Assembly (NCBI GenBank): GCA_020744225.1
Contig: JAGMWG010000020.1
Coordinates: 62,001-126,000, forward strand
Length of the DNA: 64,000 nt
Reading direction: 5' to 3'
From: Paraphoma chrysanthemicola
Lineage: Eukaryota; Ascomycota; Dothideomycetes; Pleosporales; Phaeosphaeriaceae
Part shown: in pieces, positions 1 through 10,201 of the stretch
Layout of the letters: the number at the start of each line of letters is the position of its first letter
Position numbering within the stretch: the first letter of the stretch is position 1
Position numbers and translations under genes: made by a program
Notes under the pieces: generated by a model
Databases searched by the model: none
What the model was told of the DNA's origin: nothing
Seen by the model: the letters and a program-made list of their open reading frames with translations, nothing else

Positions 1-92
1 TCCGACCACTTGGCCTTGCCAGCGAGGCAAAGTATTTTCATCCCACGATCTCGCAGCCTGCTCTTCTCCGACCGTGTTCTTGTAGGTTCTAA

Positions 93-1295
93 ATGTCTAA
101 TCAACGTTGCGCCGACCGCTTTCGTACAACCATCCCTACAAAGAAGAAGACAAAGAGACCCATAACGCAGTACATTCCATCGTTCGTCCTTGGAGTGGCG
201 CTCATTCCCTTCATGCCCCTCATCGTCCTGGCGTACACTCCGCGCTGGGTGTACAAGCAGATCAGAGATAATGAAGCTCGCACGGAGTGGTGCCGCAGAA
301 GAGCGGAACAAAGAGATCGAACACCACCGAGGCTAGTCAAACGGAAACGAGCGCTATCGACAGCGGGAAGACAAAGAAAGAGCGCGACAGCAGCGCCACA
401 AGAACTTCCGCCACTTTGTAGACTTCCCCAAGAATTGAAGCTGATGATCTACGATCTGCTTGTGGGTAGAAAAGATGGAATACATATTGGATTCGACGCG
501 GGTCGGCTTTGTGGGTACCGATGTCAATGGTCTCCAGAGCTCAAAATACCCGCACGTCACCTCTTGTGCTGGCATCATTACAACAATGAATACCTGACGA
601 CACCGGTCTACACCAGTGATTTTGCAAGTCTGGGTGTGCTAGGGTTCCTGCAAAGCTGTCAGCTGTTGTAAGTAGCTCCCGCTCCGCATATGGCAAGCTT
701 GTGACTACCTCAACGAGCGCCTCATGCGAATGAGATACGAATTTGAGGTTCGCCTATGCTGACACGCGGTAGCTATAATGATTTCATTCCGCATTTATAC
801 TCGCGTCCAAGATTTTTGTTCCACGACTTCAATTCGTTCGCGGCTTTCTCTGCATCTATCCTTCCACTGCGCTTCAACACTCTTCAACATATAGAGATAT
901 TACGACCTGCGAGCAACTCCAACACGAATGTGTACTCTTCCCAACTCACGAGCAGCATTCTTTCCGGGCACGCGACATACAAGGATTTACACGATCACAA
1001 GTTCAAAGCACGTAATCCTGTTCTGCCGGTCCTGCCTCTGCCCATCTGCCAAACTGATCTCGGGAGGTGGGTACACGTAAAGATGATCTTGAGGAAAATG
1101 GAGATGCTCCAAGAGGTGAAAGTCGACGCGTTTGCCAGGAACAGATTCTGGATTGACTACAGCATTGACAGGCTTTGGCCTGCTTCAGAACAACCAGACG
1201 AATGGTCAGACTTTGACATGACGAAAACGGTGGTTCTGGAAGGAGAGATGTGGCAAGGCGTTAAGCTTCTAAAGCAGAAGGCTGTCGAGTATTGA
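93..1295 (+). CDS. DUF7730 / F-box-like domain protein
   Basis: Two exons, 93-667 and 773-1295, give a 365-aa protein. The intron begins GTAAGT at 668, ends TAG at 772, and the join restores frame (phase 2). The middle of the protein reads LPQELKLMIYDLLVG, then LQSC and IPHLYSRPRFLFHDFNSF. This is the usual order in the fungal DUF7730 family: an F-box-like LPxELRxMIY start, a 'lots of C...IY' segment, then a 'LYSxxxFxF' strand. Residues 28-48 are hydrophobic and could be a membrane anchor, which is unusual for this family. A basic linker separates that stretch from the domain. The family is large in filamentous fungi and has no established biochemical role; a link to ubiquitin ligases is inference only. 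The exon join is well supported, the function is not. Confidence 0.75.
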
Positions 1296-1555
1296 TGGTC
1301 GACATAGCCCCATTGTCATAATCTGGCTTTCGTCTGATTGTTAGTTATTTGCGACATTGATGCATGGTGTCGCTCTTTGTTCACGAAGCCGTAATTATTC
1401 CCGGGTCTTTTCGATTGGTCCAAATTGGGAGCAACCCTACTCTTTGTCTGACAAGATACAACAAACCCTACCAAATCCCACGAAGTTGACAGTATTTCGT
1501 CCTTTAATTTCTTGACTCACAGCTTATACATCATTACGTCCACCCAATCAATAAT

Positions 1556-2723
1556 ATGGTAGTGAAGTCGGATTACTACACGCGCAGCAAGTCCAGAGCG
1601 AGCCCTGGAAGACATGGCAGTCTCGCACATCCTCAATCTCTAGACTTTTTGGTTGATTTTGGCGATGATGATCATTATCAGCAGGCCGCACCATGTAACT
1701 CTTTGCACGTTGTGCAAGATACAGCTGGAGAATTTTCCTCCGACGAGGGCCTCAGCGAGATCGATGGTGACGATGATTTGAAGGGCAGGGACAAGAACTA
1801 TGTGGTAAGGCTATTCCTCAAAGTTCTCAAAAAAAAATGATACTAACACCCCTTAGGCTTTCTTCGCAGTGTCATGGGTCATGTTGTCCCTCGTCACGCA
1901 TTCCCCTCTCTACACAGCCATCCTGCTTTCCATCATGGCAGCCCTCTGCACCAGCTCGCCTATATTACACTTCACAGAAACCTCAGACGACTCATTCAAG
2001 GACACCGAATTACTCGAACGTCGTCAAAGTCACAGTTAGTATCCCATCCTCACCAATCACAATCACAGAACTAATTTGTTCACAGCCAGTGCAAGCATTC
2101 CAACAACCCACATTCCTCCCGCTAGGAATTCACGCCATATCGTCAACAATATATCATGGTTGGTTGCACCCAGCGATGCTTACCGCGGTCAACATCCAGA
2201 CTGGCAGCCTCGCCGCCTCTGGTCGGAAGCCTTGCGCACTGCCAAACCGCACTTTATCGCGCTCGCGAAACGCGTACTTCAAGTCGCAGTGAATTTCGTT
2301 TACTTCCAGCTACAACTCCAACTCCTTATTACTATTGCGCAAACGGTTGGCAAACATTTCTCCGCTGGGACCGATGAGCTTGGCCTATTTCCGCGGTATT
2401 GGCATAATTTGACGAGCGTGGATAATTTGTTTGGTGTAATGGGCAAGGAGGAACTAGCGCGACATACTAGATTCGTGGTCGGCTGGTGGTGGGATTGGAT
2501 GTTCGGACTGACGAGTTTGTTCTTGTGGCATATGCCCAAGGCACTGGCGGGAGTTGTTTGGAAAGTGATGGTGCGGGTGGTGACGTTTCCGGGAGAAGTG
2601 ATCGCGAGAGGTGCGTGGGAAGAGGAAGTGGTGAAGGAAGTCAATTACACTGTGACGGAGGTCAGGAAAGTGGAACCGTGGGTGGCGAGATTTTGGAAGG
2701 GGCAGAGGAGGCGCTTACGATGA
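1556..2723 (+). CDS. Hypothetical membrane protein
   Basis: Three exons (1556-1804, 1857-2034, 2086-2723) give a 354-aa protein. Intron 1 has a perfect TACTAAC branch site at 1841-1847, ten bases before its acceptor; intron 2 runs from GTTAGT to ACAG. Both joins keep frame. The N-terminal 80 residues are hydrophilic and rich in Asp and Ser. Exon 2 encodes one or two membrane helices (AFFAVSWVMLSL, AILLSIMAALCT). Later hydrophobic segments lie around FVYFQLQLQLLITIA and the Trp-rich WWWDWMFGLTSLFLW. The C-terminus is basic. The pattern resembles fungal proteins of unknown function with a DDD-rich tail before paired helices. I do not recognise a named family. It follows the DUF7730 gene on the same strand with a 260-base gap. 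Confidence 0.65.
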
Positions 2724-2967
2724 CCAAAACAAGGTAATGGTCGGAGGTTCGATGTATTGAAGTCGGATGTATGAAGCGTGCATATGGTATGGGCGATAGG
2801 ATTGAGCGGGTAGTGTTCATTGTTTCAAATCCGTTCAACAAGTATGCTAGTCATGTGATTCTTTCATGATCCAGCAACATTATGCATTTCAATTTCCTTT
2901 CCCTCATAACGCCTTATCATACCTACGCCTTGTCCTTCTGTCGTCATCCCCAAACTAGTACAACAGC

Positions 2968-3910
2968 ATGAAGATCTTCAACACAGTCTCCTTATTGTCT
3001 CACCTCTCCATTGTAGTCGCGCACTCCTGGCTGGGCTGCACCGATCATGACAACAAGGACATTCTTGAGTGAATGAAAGTAAGCAAATGAAATTTCCATC
3101 CTTCGATATTCAGTTCAAACCTACTAGTCCAACGCAACTCAATACCCTAATTGAAAAGACAAAATCGTCGATTCTCTAATGCCATGGCACGCACACCTCT
3201 GCCACGGCTGGCCGCGCGCAAAACAAAATCCAGGTAAACTAGCCATCTCCACCTCAATCTTCCATCCCACACATCGACACTCACCGTCTCCAATGCATAA
3301 CCTAACTCCGCACAAGCTTTCGGAAAGACGAGTCATCCAATTACATGTGGCAAATTTCCCGAGCCCGCGAAAGAGGCGACACCAACGCTTGCCACCCCGC
3401 CCAACGCACTCCCACATACATCACCACGCCCACTATCCCCAACACCCCACATCACATAGCCCCTGCCGGGATGCCCATATCCACGCCCGGAGGTAGTATC
3501 AGGCTCATGTACGGTGGCAATGGACACAGTCGTGGGTATAATGCCGGGCCGAATAATGATCCCGGCCGGGTGGCTGTGTATTGGGCCGGTGCGCCCGAGA
3601 TCGAGCTTACGGATCGAGCGAACTTGACGAGCGATTATTTGGTTCAAGAGCAGGGTTTCAGTGAGGAGGCTTTTATGTATCCTGATGATAAGGGGATAGT
3701 GAGTCCAGAGCAGGGTTTAGTAGATAAGGGGAACTGGATGACTTTGAAACTGTAAGTATTGATTGTCTGTGGAGTGGTGGGTTAAGTGAAGGAAAGTGAG
3801 TTGTGCTGACTTCTTGCAGGCCTGAGTGTATGGAGAAAGGACGACACATGATGGTTTGGGTGTGGGGTTGGAGTGGGGAGCCTCAGTTTACGACGTGTTT
3901 TATGTTATGA
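2968..3910 (+). CDS. LPMO-like secreted copper protein, first exon apparently broken (possible pseudogene)
   Basis: Four exon-like blocks are visible: 2968-3078, 3159-3233, 3328-3751 and 3820-3910. The first encodes a signal peptide ending VVA followed by HSWLGC, so the mature protein would begin with histidine, as in the copper 'histidine brace' of lytic polysaccharide monooxygenases. Later blocks carry CHGWPR, GNGHSRGYNAG, MYPDDKGIVSPE, GNWMTLKLPEC and HMMVWVWGW, a pattern I associate with fungal LPMO-like proteins. The joins between blocks 2/3 (phase 1) and 3/4 (phase 2) are clean. Block 1 is not: its frame meets TGA at 3070-3072 just before a good donor at 3079, and no donor gives the phase block 2 needs. 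Either the gene is recently inactivated, the assembly has errors, or exon 1 is spliced in a way I cannot see. Substrate is unknown. Confidence 0.5.
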
Positions 3911-5511
3911 TCCTATAAGGCTTTGTGGCCGTTTTAACCTTCAAACTTTAAACATTCGTAGGGCATATTAATTCAAGACCCTGGCAGAACTTATCTTCAA
4001 GAGACTTCATGAGAAAGGAGCAATCATAAGAAGCAGGCCACTCGAACTGAAACAAAGATTTTTGCTAAGCGATGACTATTGCTGGATTCAGTTGATTTTT
4101 CATGCTGTTTCCTTCCCACGTTGATGATGAACTCGAACTGTGCAATCCGCACCTATGGAGCTCAAAAGGCCACGGTCACGTTTGATCGTTAGACCCCGCT
4201 ATAGCTTCGTGGACGTAGGCGCTAGATCTTTGGCTACGCCCTTGAAGTAGAATTCTTGCTTGAAACGTCTCTCGGTAACTCTCGACAATCTGATCACTTC
4301 GCGAGGACTAGCATGCTGTTGACTGCAATGTGAAAGGTATGGACCAGACAGCAGTAGAGGGAAATTGAGCCCGACCGAAACCAGAATGAAGTAACCCTAG
4401 GCTATGAAAGATGGGCGTTGTTAAGAACGAACAAAAACTGTGCGGGTATGAGTTGAAGAGGCAATTGATTGACTGTCCTCCTTGACAGGACGAACCATAC
4501 ATGGTCTTACTTGGGTAAAGCGTGTAAATAGCTTCCCGCATGATTTATGAACATCCTTCTTGGGCGTCGCCTCATCGCTAGACGCCCGCAGCGCGAGTAC
4601 AGATCAGATGATCCTGTACTTTACCTTGACTTCTAATTCCAGCAAATGCCCAGCCTTGGCTGATCCTGTCACGAATGCGAACCCCCCTTCCCTTTATGTG
4701 ATTGTGCACTGTCAGGTGCGGCTGAAGTCCGAGGCGGGGTGCACCTAGCTCTGTCGCTGCCAGCTGAAAGAAGTCACGTGACAATCGTGAAGGCGAACCT
4801 ATTCTGCGGGCCAATAACCAGACTCTTTCATTTGCTTGTAAATCACGCGTTACGATCTGCATGTGATCATGGGTCTCAGTCCTGCGGTGAATATTGCTCG
4901 GCTGCATTTCTATAGGCCTGCGGACGCACTGCTGGGGTCGCGAAGCTCAGCTGCACTTGTCTCTCCTCGTGTTCATCGAGCCGTGGCGGGCACAATCAAG
5001 AAATGCGTAGAAAAAGCTGAAGTGATTGTCCAATTGAGCTCGATAAAGAGCCACTTACGTGGACCTTCAACTTAAGCCTGCATATCGATCAGTAACGTGC
5101 TGCCTGAGCTTTGTACGATATGTTTCACAGCACCTACGAATATCCGAAGTCAACCTGCACAATTCCGGCCTCGAGACTCGATTCTTCTGACCGCGTTGGC
5201 CAATAAACTTGGGATTTGCATGCTATTCAGCTAGAGCATGCTTACCTTACGGCAATCATTGGATGTCAGTCTTCACCTGTCCGCTTCCTTACGATTATCG
5301 GATGACAAAATCAATGCAGCAGCCAGTTCGAGCTATGCTATCGCAGTCTGGCCGCACCTTAAAGTCTCTCTCTCATCTTAAAAGCCGTGGCCGCGCACGA
5401 TTTCTCTCCTCAAAAACTACCTTGTCTTCGAACTCAGCTTTCGAGGTCATATGCCACAGGCTGCCATTTATATCCGAATCTCAGCTTCCTCTCTCTAATT
5501 CCTGTTTCCAA
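3911..5511. other. Intergenic, no supported gene
   Basis: About 1.6 kb with only short overlapping open frames on both strands. None shows splice signals, a signal peptide or family motifs. It separates the LPMO-like gene from the M4 peptidase and presumably holds the peptidase promoter. Confidence 0.5.
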
Positions 5512-6691
5512 ATGAGCAGATCACAGCAGTTTCCAATTTGTGGCTTCGTGCCGCCGTACGTGCTCGAGGCAATCGCTGCCTCTGACCTCGTTGCGGAGGA
5601 GTCCCAGAAAGCATGTAGAGATACCCTGAAATACATAAATTCGCGTGCCGAACACGATCACGGTATTTCCGGGCTTGCACAAGTAAGTCATCATTTGTTA
5701 ACAACTGCGCTGGACTTAGACCCTTATTGAAATATAGACGAGTACGGCTCAAGGACAGCAACCGCTTGTAGAAGCACCCGTGGGCGCAAACCAGGGAAGT
5801 CAAACCTCTCTACGAAGAATGATCTATGACTGCAAGGACACAGCAAGTCGCCCAGGAACACTTGCAAGATCAGAGGGAGATAGTCGAGTCAAGGATCGCC
5901 AAATCAACAATTGCTACGACGGGTTCAAAATAACCCACGATTTCTACTCAAGGGTTTTTGGGCGTAACTCGCTTGATAATGCGGGTTTGGTTCTCATTGG
6001 TTCCGTTCACTTCAAGCCGGATACACAATCCACCGGATTGAACAACGCCTTTTGGGACGGCAGGGCGAAACAAATGGTGTTTGGCGACGGCGATCATATA
6101 TCATTCGACTATTTCACCGATTCTCTGGACGTTATTGCGCATGAACTGGGTCACGGCTTCGTCCAGCACTCCTCACCACTTCTCTACGAGTGGCAGTCCG
6201 GCGCCTTGAATGAATCCTGCGCAGACGTCTTCGGAGCCATGGTTGAGCAATGGCATATGCGTCAGACCGTGGAAGATGCGGACTGGAATATTGGGCAAAC
6301 ACTGTTCCCAGTGGCGTTCACGGGCTCTGCGCTTCGGACTTTGAAAGCCGGTAAGGCATACATCGACGACCCAGTCTTTGGGACCGACCGACAGCCGAAG
6401 CATATGAAAGATCTCTACACAGGAGATGATGACCGCAGAGGCGTACACAGAAACTCCGGAATCCCGAACCATGCCTTCTATCTGGCAGCGAAGGCGATTG
6501 GTGGCAATTCCTGGGACAAAGCCGGCAAGGTATGGTACAAAACCATGACCTCCGGCAAGATCCCGTACACTTGTGATTTTGAGACGTTCGCCAACGTCAC
6601 AGTCGAAATTGCGGCCAAGGAGTTTGGTGGGTCCGTGGAGAAAGCGATTCGTGATGCTTGGGTCAAGGTTGGTGTTCTGTCGCAACTCTAG
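5512..6691 (+). CDS. M4 family metallopeptidase, protealysin-like
   Basis: Exons 5512-5682 and 5738-6691 (phase 0; GTAAGT donor, ATATAG acceptor) give 374 aa. The active site is HELGH at about residues 192-196, with the third zinc ligand in GALNESCADVFG (Glu near 216). The downstream RRGVHRNSGIPN supplies the catalytic-site histidine, so all M4 thermolysin-family residues are present. There is no signal peptide. The N-terminus instead starts with CGFVPPYVLEAIA, matching the short PPL-type precursor motif known from protealysin-like M4 enzymes. The frame stays open upstream to 5209, but I chose the ATG at 5512 because homologues begin just before the PPY motif. M4 enzymes are mainly bacterial, so ancient transfer into fungi is a reasonable inference. 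The protein probably acts as an intracellular or non-classically exported endopeptidase. Confidence 0.87.
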
Positions 6692-6890
6692 TTATCGGGA
6701 CGCTGCTTTACTGCAAGGTTGATGGAGGGCGCTCATTAACAGTCGAGGCTCAAGAATGCAAGACCTGTGTACTTTAATTTTGTTTCCGTGAGGCCAGAAC
6801 ATCAACTAACGTGATCATATCAACACTGATCAGATGTAGCTTCGCTAGATGTGTCTTATATATAGCTCAGCCAACCATGTGAACAAGTCC

Positions 6891-7934
6891 TCACATGCTT
6901 TCCCTGGTCCCCAGTTCCCAGAGCAAGAACTTGAAATTCTGCTCATACATCCCGTCCTGATAATAGCCTCCACTGATAGCATAATCCAACAGAAGCCGCG
7001 CAAAAGAATCGTCTTGTCCTCGTATGAAGCGACAGAAGTCGGTAGGATGGCGGCCGAGGACGAATCGAACAAAAACATCGTTCATGACGAAGCTGGGTGA
7101 CTGGGCAAGGCGGTCGATATCCTTGAGAGTCGGACTTACTACCGAAGACAGCGTCGTTGAAAGCGCATCTGTACATGTTTGATTTTCGAATGCGGCCAGG
7201 TAGACGAAGATGATGGGGTTGTTGATGTTCAGTTGTCGCAACGAGTACAACATTGCGTCTTCTTGTGTCTGATTCATGCGGAGATCACCCAAAACGACCA
7301 GCGTTCGGTTTCCGAGTCGTGCATGATCAATATGGCATGCGGCTGTCTTGCTCGTCTGTGGCCCGTCCCGTGCTGAGGCTACACAGCTGCCTGCATAGAG
7401 TTCGATCTTGCGTACCGGGTGTGCGTTATTGGCGATCAGGTGCCGATTGAGGCAAGCGACGAAGTGGTTGCGTAAATTTTGACTGGCTGTTGGCACGTCG
7501 CCGGATATCACGGCAACTGCAACACCTTCTATGAGGCTCTGAGTGGCTGTCGTGCCCGTTGAAGATTGCGGGGCTGCAAGTCCGAGACCATGTGCGATGA
7601 ATGCTTTAGCGAGTTGGGTGCCGAAGCGATGCGCTAGTCTGCCGTCGCCGAAAATATACGATTGGTAGTCTGGAACAGTGAATGGGAATTTCACATCCGG
7701 CCCGGCCGCGATGTCGTGGAGTTTGAACACATTGTGAACCATTTGAGGCTCGAATAGGCCGAGAGAACGAGTGCTGTGAAATTTGTCTTGATGGGACCAT
7801 GGCGGGGATTTAGAGTGCGCATAAGACTTCTTGGCGACGGCGACAGCGGGAAGGGGGCTGTGTAGACAGTGCCAAGCTTTGTAATTCTTGCTTGTCGTCC
7901 ACGACATATGCAGATCCGAGCAAAAATGCCGCAC
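6891..7934 (-). CDS. ComF-like phosphoribosyltransferase-fold protein (PRTase_3 type)
   Basis: A single open frame of 347 codons from the ATG at 7934. From about residue 60 it reads GLFEPQMVHNVFKLHDI, KFPFTVPDYQSYIFGDG, then VVLGDLRMNQTQEDA, YLAAFEN, and a tail FVMNDVFVRFVLGRHPTDF...DYAISGGYYQDGMYEQN. The order fits phosphoribosyltransferase-like proteins associated in bacteria with ter-type stress loci: a 'D-R-x-x-G-x-x-E' loop, 'YFAEL', then a 'NxRVxKFIL' helix and 'GNxYxxMExY'. The PRPP loop here (DLRMNQTQED) lacks the usual glycine, so catalysis is uncertain. The first 55 residues look unlike coding sequence of the family. The true start may lie in an upstream exon (an overlapping frame is open at 7810-8046) or at the internal ATG at 7740. 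The family assignment comes from recalled patterns, not a search. Confidence 0.6.
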   Translation of the reverse strand: MRHFCSDLHMSWTTSKNYKAWHCLHSPLPAVAVAKKSYAHSKSPPWSHQDKFHSTRSLGLFEPQMVHNVFKLHDIAAGPDVKFPFTVPDYQSYIFGDGRLAHRFGTQLAKAFIAHGLGLAAPQSSTGTTATQSLIEGVAVAVISGDVPTASQNLRNHFVACLNRHLIANNAHPVRKIELYAGSCVASARDGPQTSKTAACHIDHARLGNRTLVVLGDLRMNQTQEDAMLYSLRQLNINNPIIFVYLAAFENQTCTDALSTTLSSVVSPTLKDIDRLAQSPSFVMNDVFVRFVLGRHPTDFCRFIRGQDDSFARLLLDYAISGGYYQDGMYEQNFKFLLWELGTRESM

Positions 7935-8413
7935 TTTGCGTCATAGCAGCCAAGTCACAGATCGTGCCTGGAGTGATGGTAGTATTGGGGTCCAATTTCA
8001 GTAGGTATGCGGAACCGATCCTGGTTAATTCGACCACAATGACCACGTGCGGGATTTCCCCTTACGGGACTTCGTAGGGTTAGCTTCGTTCGGCGGTTGA
8101 TGAGTGATCCAAATATGCGAACCGTCCATTGACCCAAATACTGTGGTGTCTAAGCAGATGTTATTTCAAACTGATCAGACGTTCCAAAGCCATAGCTGGT
8201 TAGAGCTCGCTTGTGTGTTTTGCGACATGCTAGCGCGCCCAATCACAGGGCATGAGTCGAGCTGATGATAAGTTGACATGGAATGTATTCTGCGGCGTGC
8301 TCTGGATTGTATCTTGAAAGTAATGATGACGACAAGAATTCTTCCGCTCCGACGATAGATACGCATGAGGCCAGTAAATATTTCCGAAAGCTTGTTCCAA
8401 AGTACTCCTGCTC
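7935..8413. other. Intergenic, possible upstream exon of the PRTase gene
   Basis: This 480-base gap lies between the start of the PRTase frame and the 3' end of the alpha/beta hydrolase gene. A minus-strand frame spanning 7810-8046 could hold a missed first exon, but I found no convincing donor and acceptor pair. Confidence 0.35.
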
Positions 8414-9610
8414 CTAGCTTTGTAGACGTGCCTTGTACCACGAGTCAATAGCATTTTGAGTGATACTCTTGACTGCCGATCTTGGTGACATGATGTCGAT
8501 GATCGGTTGAACGTGAGCTTCTCTTTCGCCCTCCAAAAACAACACTCTACTCGCATCGCCGCCGCTCTCCTTCCAGCCAGCCTTGAAGTGTCTCTCAAAC
8601 TCTACGATTGCGCCTTTGAGCACCTCATCCCCACCATACGCAACAAAGACATCACTGACAACATTTGCAGCACCGTGCCACCACGATGCATCATTCTTGC
8701 AAGCTTCCGTCCAGGCATCGCCGGTGACTGGACCCGGGTCCGCTTCCGGGTCGATAGGGTTAGGCTTCCCCAGGAACATCGCCGACCATTTGCGAAGAGC
8801 GAGAGCCGACATAACATCCAAGTTAACGTTTTCGAAGGTTGCGAAGTCGGTGCTGAAACCGGTCCAAGGGCTGTACAAGAGCATGCCGCCAAGTGGCTTC
8901 TCCAATTTCAGGACCGGGACGTCTGTATGAGCATGTAGGATGTGCGAAAGCACGGCTAGTGCCAAATTTCCTCCTGCAGAGTCTCCTGACAAGAAGATGT
9001 TTGAAGGTGATCGGCCAGTCGTGTTGATGAGGTAGTCAAGAGCAGCGGCCGCTTGTGATAACTGTGTAGGGTGTGTTGCTTCAGGTGCCAAACTGTAGGC
9101 TAAGACGACCGCAGCGAATGACTCTCGATCTCCACTCTTGCCAGAGTTCATATCCTTCACCAACCTTGTCAAGTATATGAAGTTGCCATCGCTTGCGGAC
9201 TGTGTATACCCTCCTCCATGGAAGTAGAGGACAACATTTTCAGCGTCGTGGTTGCCTATCCAGTGTGCGGCGACTTTGTCCCCACTCTCTACGTCAATGT
9301 AGTCCGTATTCGGCGTGATATCGTGCTTCTTGCAATACGCAGCGTAGCGCCCGCTCGTGCTCGGGTTCAGGTACCGCGATTGAGCAATGGTGATGCGCCC
9401 GAGCATACATCGGACGGCGGCGTGGAGGGTGTCATTGAAAAGGCGAGTAGCACGGACTGTTCGGAAAGGATATGTGGAGGCTCGTGTGAATGCTGCAAAG
9501 ACTGCACATGGGGTCAGTTACGAATCCTTCGCGATGTTTGGTTGTGCATGACCTATGTGCGCAAATAGTGGTACCACGTCCAAGAACCCCGCCCGACGTA
9601 CTTCAGACAT
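8414..9610 (-). CDS. Alpha/beta hydrolase (HSL/carboxylesterase-like, alpha/beta hydrolase-3 fold)
   Basis: Two minus-strand exons, 9610-9553 and 9501-8414, encode 381 aa. The first begins ATG TCT GAA and encodes MSEVRRAGFLDVVPLFAHI. The 51-base intron starts GTCATG, carries a TAACTGAC branch region and ends TGCAG. The join (phase 1) extends the open frame upstream without a stop. The oxyanion-hole motif HGGG sits near residue 115 and the nucleophile elbow GDSAGG near 196; both define the hormone-sensitive-lipase-like esterase group. A late GGDEVLKG segment carries the likely catalytic aspartate, and the histidine is in EAHVQPI. A lid region with SPWTG lies between. Substrate is not predictable; such enzymes hydrolyse short acyl esters or detoxify ester compounds. 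There is no signal peptide, but the N-terminal helix may be membrane-associated. Confidence 0.9.
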
Positions 9611-10201
9611 GTTTTGGGAGGCGCAATGGAAACGTTGGAGGCTTACATTTGGATAATCAGCAGCACGCGATTTAACCCATCTTTTGCGAGGAGGCGGTGC
9701 GCCTTAACGGACCCGGTGGGTGAGCGAGTCGGCGTCTCGGAACTTGAGCCCTGCAGTGCCTTGGAACACGGACTTTCGCTGATGTTCGCCAAGCCACCAT
9801 TTCCCCGTCGCGGCCCCAAAAACACGTCTCCCAACAGGCGATGGAGCATTCCTTCAATCAGCGTGCGTATCTGACAGCGGAAATTGGTCCTATACCATCG
9901 TCGTAATTCTCAAGTGGCAGGATCACTTCGTAATCTGCATCGCCTGCTGGCGAATCATTAGATCTGTCGCATCTCAGCAGAACGCATTCTAGTTCAGCCC
10001 GCCATTCTATATTCGCGGGTGCGGTGTTATGTTGCTGGGTTTAAGGCGCGCTAGCATCAAAATGACGCCTCGCAGTATAGGTTACATGTCGTATCTTTGT
10101 CTAGCCCTAGGGTCGTTCGGGAGTCGACTAGTCACTACACAGTCGACAAAGATCGGACCAGTACTTCGTTGCCAATGCCCTCGTACCGGCTTCCAGCGAG
10201 C
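9611..10201. other. Intergenic, no feature seen
   Basis: Contains the presumed promoter of the hydrolase gene and the 3' flank of the first HET gene. Short frames on both strands show no family pattern. Confidence 0.5.
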
